DNA of 64,000 nucleotides from Chionis minor (Eukaryota > Chordata > Aves > Charadriiformes > Chionididae), in NCBI GenBank assembly GCA_013398295.1, contig VZSF01007685.1, positions 212,224 to 276,223 of the forward strand, given 5' to 3'. The notes under the pieces were generated by a model. It saw only the letters and a program-made list of their open reading frames with translations, searched no databases and had not been told where the DNA came from. Both the position numbers and the translations under genes were made by a program. Numbering within the stretch: position 1 is the stretch's first letter; the number at the start of each line of letters is the position of its first letter. Shown here piece after piece: positions 51,197-64,000 of this stretch.

Positions 51197-51391
51197 CTAG
51201 GGAAACACAGGTGTCAATCCAGTGTTGCAGGTCATGTTGTCCTTCCCTGGCAGCCGTCGGTCGTTGAACGTGTGCATGTTGATCACGGCGTCCGTCTTCA
51301 CCATGACGGGTGGCTGGGGCTTGTGCTTGACCCGCCGCTGGCAGGTGAGCGACAGCCGGATCTCGTCGGCCATGGCGCTGCAGAAGGAGCG
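51197..51391 (-). CDS. GRIK3: GRIK3 terminal coding exon: cytoplasmic tail (GluK3a-type) and stop
   Basis: The coding part is 195 nt: 64 codons and stop TAG at 51197-51199. It begins [20 protein letters not shown], continues [19 protein letters not shown] and [12 protein letters not shown], and ends NTGLTPVFP. This matches the long GluK3a cytoplasmic tail, which is basic near the membrane and carries Ser/Thr residues available for trafficking control. It differs from remembered mammalian GluK3 at several positions near the end ([10 protein letters not shown] region), as expected for a bird. The acceptor is CTGCTCTCCCCAG|CGC, joining in phase 0 to EREQ of the preceding exon. The exon continues into the 3' UTR without a visible splice. 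Its other reading frames are discussed in the findings. Confidence 0.96.
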   Translation of the reverse strand, partial: RSFCSAMADEIRLSLTCQRRVKHKPQPPVMVKTDAVINMHTFNDRRLPGKDNMTCNTGLTPVFP

Positions 51392-52430
51392 CTGGGGAGA
51401 GCAGGGACAAAAAGCACCGTTACTGCTGGCAAACTGCTCCGCTAACCTCTCTGTGAGCAGGAGGATGCTGAAACTAGGCTCTGCCGAGGGCAAGCAGGAG
51501 GTTTAGGCTGCATTTAAGGCATCGGCTGTACTTAGTATGACTTCAGTGGTGCACGGGCGTCTGGTTGACCCCTCTCTCCTCTGCAAGAATTGTACCTTTG
51601 ACAGACTAAATCCTGCACGAAGGCAGAGCTACGGGCGGCTGCTGGAGTGCCGGCACTTTGTCTGATCCCTGCTGGGGGTCTGGTGGCTTTATGTGCTGGG
51701 AAACAGAGGGCTATCGAATCCTGCTGGGCGTGCTAGTGGGTGCTTTTCCTTCATCTACCTAGTCCATCCCACAGGCAGCTTGCTTTGGTTTGAGTCATGC
51801 ACACAAATGCACTTGCCACTTACTGTGCCGTGACACACAAGGAAGAGGGAAAGACATCAGAGCAGTCCTCTTGTTTCATGGGCGCTAATGGCCACTGCGG
51901 GCGGGATGGGCCGTCTGTATGTGGTGTGAAAAGCTGATACGGCAGCATGAGGCTTCCTTGGCAGACCCTGACAGGTCTCTTGAGGCCCTTTGAACAGGGG
52001 TGGGGAGAAGAGACGGAGGCTTCATGCGTTACACCTGGAATGTGCAGTGCGATTCATGGGATAGTGGCGAGTGGATGTAACAGCTCAGAAAGGTCCCTTC
52101 CCAGGGACCTGTGTCCATGTTTTTATGACTTATGGGTCGGCTTGCTCAAAATGTCCCTACCAGTGTTTACTAGTCTAGTTACCGCAGCAGCAGATGGCCC
52201 TGATCAGAGCGGCCGGGGTCTACCCCTGACCTGAGGCTGCCGAGCGGCACAGGCACAATGAGCCTTAGGGAAGGGCGTTTCGGTCCTTGGGCCATGGGCA
52301 CTTGGAGCTCCAGGCAGCAGGGACAGGGCTGAACCCCCGTGCCCGTCTCCCTGCCTGTCTCTGGGCTCAGCGTGTAAAATCCTTAACGGCTGGGCTAGTG
52401 CTGGAGCAGGGAGACTGAGGAAATCAGTAC
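51392..52430 (-). other. GRIK3: GRIK3 last intron (1039 nt)
   Basis: It runs from donor GTACTG to acceptor CTCTCCCCAG in gene sense. Alternative splicing at this position produces GluK3a and GluK3b tails in mammals (family knowledge). I could not pick out a 40-nt cassette exon by eye. Alternative AG dinucleotides lie 31, 34 and 42 nt before the exon, none exactly 40. No repeat or other gene is seen inside. Confidence 0.9.
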
Positions 52431-52681
52431 CTGCTCACGCTCCGCCGTTTTGCGCAGCTTGTAGATGAACTCCACCATGGCCACGAAGACGGACAGCACC
52501 AAGCCTGCTGCCAAAACGATGAAAATCCCACCAATGTTTTGGATGCCCAGAGCGCTGGCCTCCTTGTTCTCGTCCTCAGGGCAGCCATTCCCTCGCCACC
52601 ACTTCTCCTTCATCACGTGGAGCTTGTCCTCCTCCTGGAGCTGCAGGATGGCAATGGTGATCTTGTCCCTGTATGGTGACC
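52431..52681 (-). CDS. GRIK3: GRIK3 exon: end of S2, M4 helix and proximal tail
   Basis: The exon is 251 nt: two bases of the split Gly codon, then 83 codons. It starts [21 protein letters not shown] and passes through [19 protein letters not shown], which carries the second conserved S2 cysteine. Membrane helix M4 follows from about [15 protein letters not shown] to FVAMVEFIY, then [10 protein letters not shown] at the cytoplasmic face. The Asp and His of EEDKLH fit Asp759 and His762 (mature numbering) of the zinc-potentiation site described for GluK3. If the tail ends at residue 919 of the precursor and the signal peptide is 31 residues, the count backwards places them exactly there. The acceptor is CCCTCCCCAG|GG. 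The donor CAG|GTACTG is weak, and this is the junction where C-terminal splice forms would diverge. Confidence 0.97.
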
Positions 52682-52915
52682 CTGGGGAGGGAGGGGGAAC
52701 ACCATTACACACAGCGGGAAAGCAGGACAAAAGTCACACAAAGTAGGGAATGTGTCTGGCTAAGCAGGGCTGTTCAGACCGCTCCTCACCAGGCAGACAG
52801 CATAAGATTTAGTATTTGGAAATTCACTTGTGGGAAGGGACTCTCTTCATCCCATCTGTTGTAGTAACCAGCTCCCCTCCAGGGCACCTGCAGAAGCCCT
52901 GCCGCTGTCACTTAC
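52682..52915 (-). other. GRIK3: GRIK3 short intron (234 nt) within S2
   Basis: The donor is GTAAGTG and the acceptor CCCTCCCTCCCCAG, separating two S2 exons within a Gly codon. It is the shortest intron in the window and contains nothing recognisable besides splice signals. Confidence 0.93.
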
Positions 52916-53138
52916 CCATGGGAGTCCCAATCCCGTAGCCTTTGGAGTCGATGAGCCCCCCGATCTGAGTCAGGTTGCAGTTCCTCTGGGTGATGTACTC
53001 AATGGTGGTGGACTCCATCAGCAGGGCGTAATCGGCGGTGAGGGTTCGCTGGATTCCTTCCTCGTTGTTTTTAACAAGTGCTGTGGGTTTGCTGCTCATG
53101 AAAGCCCACATTTTTTCAAAGGTGGAAATTTTGGATTT
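52916..53138 (-). CDS. GRIK3: GRIK3 exon: central S2 ligand-binding lobe
   Basis: This 223-nt exon has 74 complete codons plus one base. It starts [18 protein letters not shown], continues through [20 protein letters not shown] and [18 protein letters not shown], and ends GYGIGTPM plus the first base of a Gly codon. It forms most of lobe 2 of the extracellular glutamate-binding clamshell. The Glu in MESTTIEY is the conserved acidic residue that contacts the ligand amino group in this family. The Cys in TQRNCNL is the first cysteine of the conserved S2 disulfide. The acceptor is TTTTTCCAG|AAA and the donor ATGG|GTAAGTG, a strong match to consensus. [11 protein letters not shown] resembles GluK3 more than the GluK2 form as I remember it. 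Confidence 0.96.
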
Positions 53139-55369
53139 CTGGAAAAACGATACCCCCCAGCCCCAAAATAAGAATTAGTCATCTTTTTGCTGAAACCTTG
53201 TGTCTTTACAGTAAATGACAATACCAGTTTGAGAACAGATCGCATAATGGAACCGTTACCAGTTTGACCATGTCTGAACTATCTCTGTACTCTCACTGCC
53301 CAGCGTTGCCATAAGAAGAGACAAAGGTTCCAGCGCACACCGTGTGCTCTTGGAAGGAGTCGCTGCTCCCAACACCTTGTCCTGTGGGTGGAACTGGGCT
53401 GCTGAGGCGCTCCAGTGAGGTACAGCGAGCGCCGGCCTCGGGGCACTGCGGGACTTGTAGCGTGACACACGATCAGTGTGTCTGTTCAGATGTATTAGTT
53501 TCTGAACCAGAATTTTGTTTATCCTGTAATGTTTTTGCACAATGAGAGAAGACAGAGAACATTTCAGAGGGCATGTTTTTATCTTTTGCACACACTCTAT
53601 TGTATTTTTGTCTTTCCTCAAGCATCACATGGAAACATGTCTCCTCTGAGATATGTGCAACTGCCAAACAAATTCAACATATCCATATAAACAGAGGCAT
53701 AGAAATATCCAAGAAGATTTTCTTACGGCTAAAAATAAACATGGATATTCTTTCACTATCAGCAGGCATTCTGTTAAGAAAGGAGGAATGCTTTCTAGCT
53801 TACTATTGATGTGAACGTCTTTTTCTTCTTCTAGAAAATGTGTTGGGTGAGAAGAAATATGGTTATTTTATGTCTTTCCATAACATTTGAAATGTTATTT
53901 GAAATATACTGTTTATTTACGACCACCTTCTGAATTGTCTCTGTGTAGGTTGTCACAATAGCCCTAACCAGCTTTAGGCTGGAGAGACTCCCCAGGAAAG
54001 GATGGAGGTTTCTCTTGAAGTAGCCCCTTTGCTGGTCGCGGTATTCCCGGGGGTGAAAGTAGCTCTCATCAACCCAGCTCTATGCATCCAGCTGAGCTCT
54101 GGAAAAGCACTTGGATATTCAGGCTTGTGTTCATGCTGCTGCCTGCTCCTTTATGTGCCGTTCTTCTTTTCTGCCTAATTTCTTGTTTCTCCTAGATCTC
54201 TTTTTGCCTTCTTGCTTTATAAGAGGCAGCTTAGTCAGCCAAAACCACCTCCTCCCCAGCACTACTCGGCGAGAGCCTGGAGCTGGCTGATAAGTTGGAG
54301 GGCTGATAAGTCTTTGTGCTTTGCCTGGCACCAGGGTAACTGCTCACCTGCAGCTGCACGAGGAGTCGCTGCGGCAGAAGCTGCGCTCTCTGCTTTAGCT
54401 GTCGTTTATCTCCATTTCAGGTCTCTGTCCTTCCGTAAAACAGCAGGAGATGGAGCCCCAGCCCATCCCAACTGCTGCTATCACATCTCCCCCTGGTTCT
54501 TCAACATCACCCAAAATGTGCCAGCATAGGTACTTCTTATAAAACCACTATAAATAAGGGTAAATGAGCTAAGAAAAAAAGTCCCTCGTAATGCTTTATC
54601 TATCGGATGCTTTGCCTGTCCACTGCCTTTATTCAGCACGTTTAACAAAAGTTGGCGCGTGGCTTGGGACCCCAAAGCTGGTTAGTTAGTGCAGTGACAA
54701 GGGCTGTTCCTCTGTCTTTAACCCCGTGGGCTCATTCTCCTCACTGAAATAACCACGGACTTATTCCTGCTCACTCAAAGCTCATGCTCGTTATACTCCA
54801 CTTGATGAACGTGCAGCAGTGGCTGCGCCGGAGCAAACTTCATTTGAGAGGCAGGATAATCTCCCTCACTTGAAAATCTGGGCCAGTGCCTGTAAGGTAG
54901 ATTTGCGGCATCTATCAGACCTCAAAGAGCAGCAAGAAATGTAGCCTCCAAAAGGATTATTAAATATCTGTGCATTACAATGGGTAATTGAAATGAATAG
55001 CATACTCGGCTTGCTGATAACGATTTGTTTAACATTTATATAGTTCACATCAGAGGCCTCTGGGTTCACTGGCTCTCCCTTTCTCTCCTTCTCTTCCTGC
55101 GTTTAATGCTCTTTGGGTGTTGACACAGAGCTCTTAAACAACATCAGTGGTCTCCCAGTTTAAAGCACAGAGCAAAATAAACTGGCAAAAAATCAATAGG
55201 CTGCATTTAGTGAAGCTAATAGGACTTGCATGAGGCATTGTAGCTCTTCAGGCAACTTAAATTACATGAGACAGGGCTCCCTGGAAGAGAAAAAACACTT
55301 TTCTCTTCACTTCTTAAATCACCGCTTCTGGCCATCTGAAAGGACTTAATTGTGTTTTGAAACGCCCGG

Positions 55370-55655
55370 AGCAGCCTGGCTTCCTCGCTCCGACTGCGCC
55401 GCTGCGAGCCCCTCCGGACGTGCCGGGTGGGGGGCACCCACGGCGGGACGAGCACCCCGTGGCCGGAGCACGCCCTGGTGAGGGCTCCCAAGGCCGGAGC
55501 CCCCTCGCTGCTCGCTCGGGGCTGAAGGAACAGCCGGAGCAGAGACCCGGCGAGCGAGGGACGAGTCGCTCCGCGGGGAAGGGACGTTCTCCGCAGAAAC
55601 CCCACGGGCCGCACATGTGGCTGCGGTGGCTCCTCGGCGGGGGCAATCGTGGCCT
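55370..55655. promoter_or_regulatory. Intronic CpG island in GRIK3
   Basis: About 34 CpGs in 280 bp by hand count, inside the 7-kb intron within S2 and far from the GRIK3 promoter. It could be an internal or antisense promoter. There is no supporting exon. Confidence 0.42.
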
Positions 55656-57389
55656 CTCCCCTAGCCCAAAATCTGCCGCCTCCTCGCTGGGAATTTATTT
55701 CCTATTAGTTTCTTTAACTTAGCTAAGAAGAGATAAGAACACTCCTTTTCCAAGTGCAAATTTACCAGCTGTAATTCTCAGCACAGCACCAGCAGTTTGA
55801 GAGACCCGGCTATTTAATAAAAGTCCAATTTAGAAGCAATTGTCAGTCATTGTGAGAGCAGTCATCAGTCAAAAACTGCAGGAGCAGCCACGGTGAGGAG
55901 CGCACCGTGCTCCAGCTCCCACCTCCTGCTGGAGAGCTTCCACCACCGGGCATTTTCCCTCTCAGGGGGAAAGTTGTTCCTTCCTCCCTCCCTTCCTCCT
56001 CTCAGAGGACTCCCACTGACCGTACTGCAAAGTGCTCGCCTCTTTATGGAATTTGGGTGGCCTCACTTGAGAACATACCATTCAAACAAGCAAAAATGTC
56101 TTAGTTGTCATTTAATAGTCAGTTAAGAATGCACATAAATTGTGTTTATTTTGCCAGACTTTTCTTTTTTTGTGTGTGTGTATTTTGTTTTGCTGGACCT
56201 CTGATTTCGCAGCTTAAGTAATTTACCTTAAAAAATCTTTACTGAGACTAGTTAGTGGTTTGAACTGATATTTGCTGTGCCGTGACTGGGTGCAAATTTC
56301 TTCTCTATCAAATCACCATTTACTTTTAGAGGCTGCACAAAAGGAACCGGAGTTGGTGGCCGGCAGAGAGACCCTCCTGTGCCCCCGTGTCCCGCACGGG
56401 GTCCCCAGGCCCCCCTCAGTGACAACTTTGCTTTCTGCCAAAGGCAGATGAAGAGGAACGGCTTGGTTGCTCTGAAGCATTAAGATAAATGGCCTGACAC
56501 TGACTTCTTCCTGGCAGAGAAATTCTAGAGTCGGGCACTCCGGGACGTTGGGGATGATGGAGATTATTGCTAATAAACGAAGGCGGTAGTTTAACGCTGC
56601 TGCTCAGCGCAGCCGTGGTTCTCACCGGGGGATCCTGTCTCTCTCCCACCTCTCTCTGCTTACAGCTCTCCTGCCCCTTCGTGCGAGTGGGGCTTCTCCT
56701 TGTTTTGGTTGGGATAAATAACCTCAGAATCTAGTCCCCATCCTCTGCATCTTAATAAAACCCCGAGTTGGTGCTAAATGAGATGCACGTATGAAAAGCT
56801 GGGTCCCGGCCCCTCTGAGTGCAGCAATTGCAACGACACTGGGAACGCCTCCGAGTTCATTCTTTAGAGTCACAGCCCAGAAGCTGCCTTTAATAACCAA
56901 TGCTTCAAGACCAGTCACCCAAATAAATTAATGGAATAGTTTAGAGGAGCCGCTACGAGGCATCTTGCCAAGACATATATGCTTTTTATCAGTGAAATTG
57001 GCAAGAAAGTAACTTTCAGGCTTAAGATTTTCAATTCCAGCCTGTATGAAAAAATAAATTGATTTTCACCAACTGAAGATACTTACTCTTGAGGATTTAA
57101 CATTTCTGTACAAGTGAATATATATGTACACACATGCACACGCTCATACTCCAAACTGCACATTAAAGCCGTCATTTGTTCAGAGGCGGACAGCATCCCT
57201 TGCAAGATATGAAGGATTTCTGGCATGATTTATAATGAAAGCTAGATGCGCTGTTCCTAAATTAATTGATCTGTGTTTATTCCTGTAACTTGATCTGCAT
57301 TGCCAGGGAATAAATAGCTTCTCAAAAGTTCCTTTCCTTTCGTGAAGTCACACTCTGCCGATACGGTTGGTAAAACTCTTCTGCTCCAC

Positions 57390-58110
57390 TCGCGGTGGCG
57401 GCTAGCACCGTGGCACAGGCGGGAGAAGATCGCTGGCCCCGGCTCTGCCCCGAGATGCGCTGTGGCTCCGCTTGGTCGGGAACTTCTGTGGGGACGTGGG
57501 GAGCTGCGCATGAGCCCTCGCTCAGCCCCGCCGGGCAGAGATCTGGTTAGCGTTTGGCAGCTCTCGCCCTGCTCCCCGCGCTCAGCTCCGGGGCGGCGCT
57601 CTCCTCCATCCCGCTGCGTCACACCTCCCCGGTGCCGGGAGGGTCGTGGAGCCGGACGCGGCTCAGCAAAGGGCATTGATGGCCACGGCCACCAGTCACA
57701 GAGGACGGGGGCCGCAGGGCCCAGGCCACGGCGTGGGGGGTCAGTGTGTGTGGTTTGCAGCTTCCTGGAGCTGGAGAAGCGGAGGACTGAGCTCCTGGCA
57801 TGAGGGAAACAGTCCCGCACGGAGCGAGGTAGCAGGCTGGGCTGAGTCCTCGTGGATGATCCACAAATCAGGTCCAGCAGGGGATGCCTGGCAGGGCGCT
57901 GCCATCAGCCCCTGGGCCCGGCAGTGACAGTCTGTTGGGCCGCGCTTGTCCGCCACGTCCCCGGGAGCTTTCCAAGAGCAGCAGTGGCGCAGCCGGCGCG
58001 GGGCTGCCTCCCCCGGGGACCCCCGTGTCAGCACCGCAGAGGAAGGTGCCGTGGAGCCGGTGCAGTTGGCCATTCCTTCATTCCCACCCATCCCGAGGGA
58101 GGGCGCGCAC
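57390..58110. promoter_or_regulatory. Second intronic CpG-rich block in GRIK3
   Basis: This is a longer GC-rich block with CpG counts of 5-8 per 60 bp through its first 300 bp, in the same intron. Many overlapping ORFs are present on both strands, as expected from few stops at high GC. Confidence 0.35.
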
Positions 58111-60036
58111 CTGGGGGGTGGCCGCTGCTCTGTCCCCAGACCCTTGTGCTGTTTGACAGATGTCCCCGCCAAGGTGGCGCTGGCAGAGCAGCCGCACTGC
58201 AACCACCGTGGCATTTCCCGGTCATTTGGAAAGGACATCCTTGAGGGGTGGGAGCCGGTCTGGCTCTCCCGTACCTCTCCGTACACGAAGGACAAGTGAT
58301 CATAGCGTTATCCCACACGAGCGCTCTCACTGCGCCAGGGATCAAAATGCTTGTCAGAAGGGACATCCCTGAGAATTCAGCTCCAGGCAACAATAATAAT
58401 AAAAAAGAAAAAGGAAAACACACTGCATCAGTGTATTTGTAGCTGCCAAATGCCCCTTAGAAGCCTGAAGAATGACTCTGATGGATAATGATAGGAAGCA
58501 ATAAATATACTCTGTGCTTGATGATTTTAAAACTTAAATCTCCTTTAAAAAAGAGATAGTTTCCTTTTATTCCCGTGTAAAACTCTTATTGGAAAGAGTT
58601 GTTAAAGCACAACAGTAAAAGTCTGTCTTTTCCCGACAGCTGTTGGAGGTTTATATTGCTTTTGGAAGGTAACACAAGGCATCTGACCACGCCAAAGGCG
58701 AAGCTGCGTGCACCAGCTCCGCCGCAGAACGCAAACTAACCAGCAGCAACCTGCTCTTCTGGGCCCCGTTTTCATTCCTCAGAGTGAATTAAAGATTGAA
58801 CTAAACAAAATCCTCCATGTTTCTTTACCAATCTGTGCTCCTGCCTGTCAAAGCGAGCAAGAGATTCAAAAAGCTCAGTGGCTCCTTAACCAAGCCACAG
58901 CCAAGACAAGTTGCAGAAGAATGTTGCTGCTTCTTAAAATTCAGCACATTGGCTTCCTTTAATGAGTCTTGGCAATTAAACCACTGACAGCCTACTGGAG
59001 CTGCCTTCACTGGGCCTATTCAAATTATTGCAGTATTCCAGGCACAACCTGCTTTTTAAAGCACGAACTATGTTTGTCACGCTTTGGCCCGTATATTTCC
59101 TTCTGAATTTGGGTGACCGGAGGGGGACGGGCCGCCCGGGCGCGGGGGAGGCAGCCCCGGTGCTGCGGCCACCGGCAGGGACGCGCCAGCACTGCCGTGG
59201 CCTCGCTGACCACGGGCGCAGGGTGGGCAGCGGCAGCGGGACCCCGAGCTCTGAGCTCCTGGGGGAGCAGAGAGCGCTCCAAACCTGCCCCCAAAAGCCG
59301 TCTTTTTGTGTTCATCGATGGGTTTGAATTCCTCTCTGGGCCATGGTGATCATTCCTTAGAGTAATCACCCCTCATTTCTATTCCTTTATTCTCTCAGGT
59401 TGTTTTTCAACGTGTGTTTTTACAGGCTAGCTGTGGCTTTAAAGGGCTTTTTAAGTCCCTCAGTTTCTTTCAGTTTTGGAGGCAACAGTGAAATACTTAT
59501 GCTCTTAGCAACCTCCTCTGCAGTGTTGGCTAACTTCTGGAATTAATTACGCTTTAAAGAGAAGAAATTAATGTAGTTTGATTCTGATGCATTGGTGGTG
59601 TTACCTTGCACTGAGTTTCAGAGGTTAATAAAACTTGACTACATTAATGTGAATACCTGAAGGACAAGGAGGATATTTCAGCTGTAAAAGACACTGGCCA
59701 GGGAGGGCACTTTGCACACGTGTCCAGGTTTAGGTTAAGTTGTCCCCGAGGGCTGGGCAGGGCAGCCGGGGGGGCTCTGGGGGGCTCATTGCAGAGACGA
59801 GGAAGGAGCTGCAGCAGGTGGGATGTGGAAATAGGGAAGGTACTTTAGGGGTCAGATTTTTCTGTAGGGCTTTAATGTAAGATAAACCCGTACTGTTGTC
59901 CCTAACAGGTGCCTCTTTTTAGGGTGTCTGAGCCAATATTGGGTACAGTCTCCGAAGCTGTAAAATAAATACAACTTTGTAATTCTAACTTCAATTAGCA
60001 ACAGGGAGAGGGGGATTTAGCCGTGATGAGAATCTA

Positions 60037-63185
<3,149 letters not shown>

Positions 63186-63304
63186 CTTGCTGCATCAGTG
63201 CTCCCATCCCAAACCAGAAGCTGTTCAACAGGGTGAAGTTATTCTCCACGATGTCTGATCCTGGGTTACAGGGATGAGCATCGTACCACTCGTATGGGCT
63301 GAAC
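63186..63304 (-). CDS. GRIK3: GRIK3 exon: post-M1 linker and M2 pore loop with Q/R site
   Basis: The exon is 119 nt. It begins with the last base of a split Arg codon (AG|G), reads [14 protein letters not shown], continues through the [12 protein letters not shown] stretch and ends MQQ plus the first base of a split Gly codon. It covers the linker after M1 and the re-entrant M2 loop lining the cation pore. The Q/R position is the first Gln of MQQG, encoded CAG at 63190-63192. This position sets calcium permeability and polyamine block in AMPA and kainate receptors, and the genome encodes the unedited Gln. The acceptor is ...CCGTAG|G and the donor CAAG|GTACG, a departure from the GTRAG consensus. 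The M1 exon that should precede it is not within 63305-64000. Length and phase fit the homologous exon of vertebrate kainate receptor genes. Confidence 0.95.
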
Positions 63305-64000
63305 CTACGGCGGCACATGGAAAGCGAGAGCTCGTTAGTCGGGATGTGGCATGACAAGACCCTAAAGGAACAGGAAAAAAAGAGCCTTAATACATCTCGT
63401 GCTGCTCTGCAGGGCCTGCTGACCCCTCCGGTTGCACGGCTTGTTAAAAGGCAAATTCAGCCAAGATTTTCAGAAGTGACCAGCATGGCTGTAAGCCCTG
63501 TGTCCTGCGCCGCGGACAGCAAGGAAACCTGGGAAGCCAGGTCCTCCTGGGGTATCTCAGGTTGCTTCCCCAGAGCCTTCGGTCACTTCGGATCATCTCT
63601 GCAACACTAGGTCTCACGACAGCAATGGAGCACACGACTATGGGATGGGATGGGATGGGATGGGATGGGATGGGATGGGATGGGATGGGATGGGATGGGG
63701 TGCAGACACGTGACCTCTGGCCCCAGTATGCAACAGTTCCAGAACGTGGGGAAAAATGGCATTTCTAGGCCGACTGAGGAGAGATGCTGCACTGGTTCTG
63801 CAGTGGCAGCTGGGACAAACCACAGCGTTTCAGGGGACTCTCCTGCTAGTGCACGTGGGAACTGGGGAGGGATTTGGCTGAGAGAGATGCAGAACTTTCC
63901 ACCGCTCTGACAAGCAGGAATCCCGCACGGTCAGGGCAGCAGCACAGCAGTGGAAATCGGCGTGGGTTTGCTGGGGACGGCTGCGATGCTCAGCCCTGCT
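63305..64000 (-). other. GRIK3: GRIK3 intron between M1 and M2 exons (partial)
   Basis: The intron enters from the right edge and ends at the acceptor GCCGCCGTAG. It contains the (TGGGA)12 array at 63641-63700. No M1 coding sequence is found in any minus-strand frame, so the upstream exon lies outside the window. Confidence 0.85.
63641..63700. repeat. (TGGGA)12 pentanucleotide satellite
   Basis: There are twelve consecutive 5-bp units, eleven TGGGA and a final TGGGG. Each supplies a GGG run separated by two bases (AT), an ideal pattern for G-quadruplex formation on the plus strand, which is the template strand for GRIK3. It lies 337 bp upstream of the pore-loop exon and is likely length-polymorphic. 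Confidence 0.97.

Noticed and set aside
51392..51433. 40-nt GluK3b-type extension immediately before the tail exon
   Set aside because: AG dinucleotides occur 31, 34 and 42 nt before the exon but not at 40, and pyrimidine tracts before them are poor. A separate cassette elsewhere in the intron remains possible.
63305..64000. Possible M1 exon of GRIK3 upstream of the pore-loop exon
   Set aside because: No minus-strand frame here reads like the M1 helix or its flanks. The exon must lie beyond 64000.

Overview
The window looks like nuclear DNA from a bird. It has spliced vertebrate exons with GT-AG introns, the 3' end of a CR1 LINE (the dominant avian retroposon) closing on the CR1-type ATTCTATG motif, very few other recognisable repeats, and GC/CpG-rich blocks alternating with AT-rich ones as on a small or intermediate avian chromosome. 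The species cannot be named from the sequence.

The only protein-coding gene I can support is GRIK3, the ionotropic kainate glutamate receptor subunit GluK3, on the minus strand. Its last five coding exons lie at 63186-63304 (re-entrant pore loop M2 with the Q/R site), 60217-60434 (M3 and start of ligand-binding lobe S2), 52916-53138 (S2), 52431-52681 (end of S2 and M4) and 51197-51391 (cytoplasmic tail and stop TAG). All junctions are GT-AG, all phases join cleanly, and together they encode 334 complete residues. The exons for the signal peptide, amino-terminal domain, S1 and M1 lie beyond position 64000. GluK3 rather than GluK1/GluK2 is indicated by the Asp-Lys-Leu-His motif of the GluK3 zinc site and by the tail ending TPVFP. 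The 3' UTR probably runs several kilobases leftwards; the best distal polyadenylation signal is at 47353-47358.

Positions 1 to about 47300 are a gene-poor flank downstream of GRIK3. I found no convincing exon, tRNA or rRNA gene, CRISPR array or intact mobile element. It contains one CR1 fragment, several short tandem repeats, homopolymer tracts, AT-rich stretches that could be conserved regulatory elements, and several CpG-rich islands. The densest island (24919-25300) ends near a good splice-donor match and could be an unannotated non-coding RNA promoter.

The most unusual non-coding structure is a nested inverted repeat at 4587-4724. Its two 27-nt arms pair completely in a plus-strand RNA, because both departures from perfect complementarity are G-U pairs. 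A second 10-bp pairing overlaps it topologically and gives a possible alternative fold or pseudoknot. In GRIK3 itself, the points to look at are the weak GTAC donor before the tail exon, the 133-codon open alternative frame of that exon (the frame a GluK3b-type splice form would use), intronic CpG islands, and a (TGGGA)12 array 337 bp upstream of the pore-loop exon.
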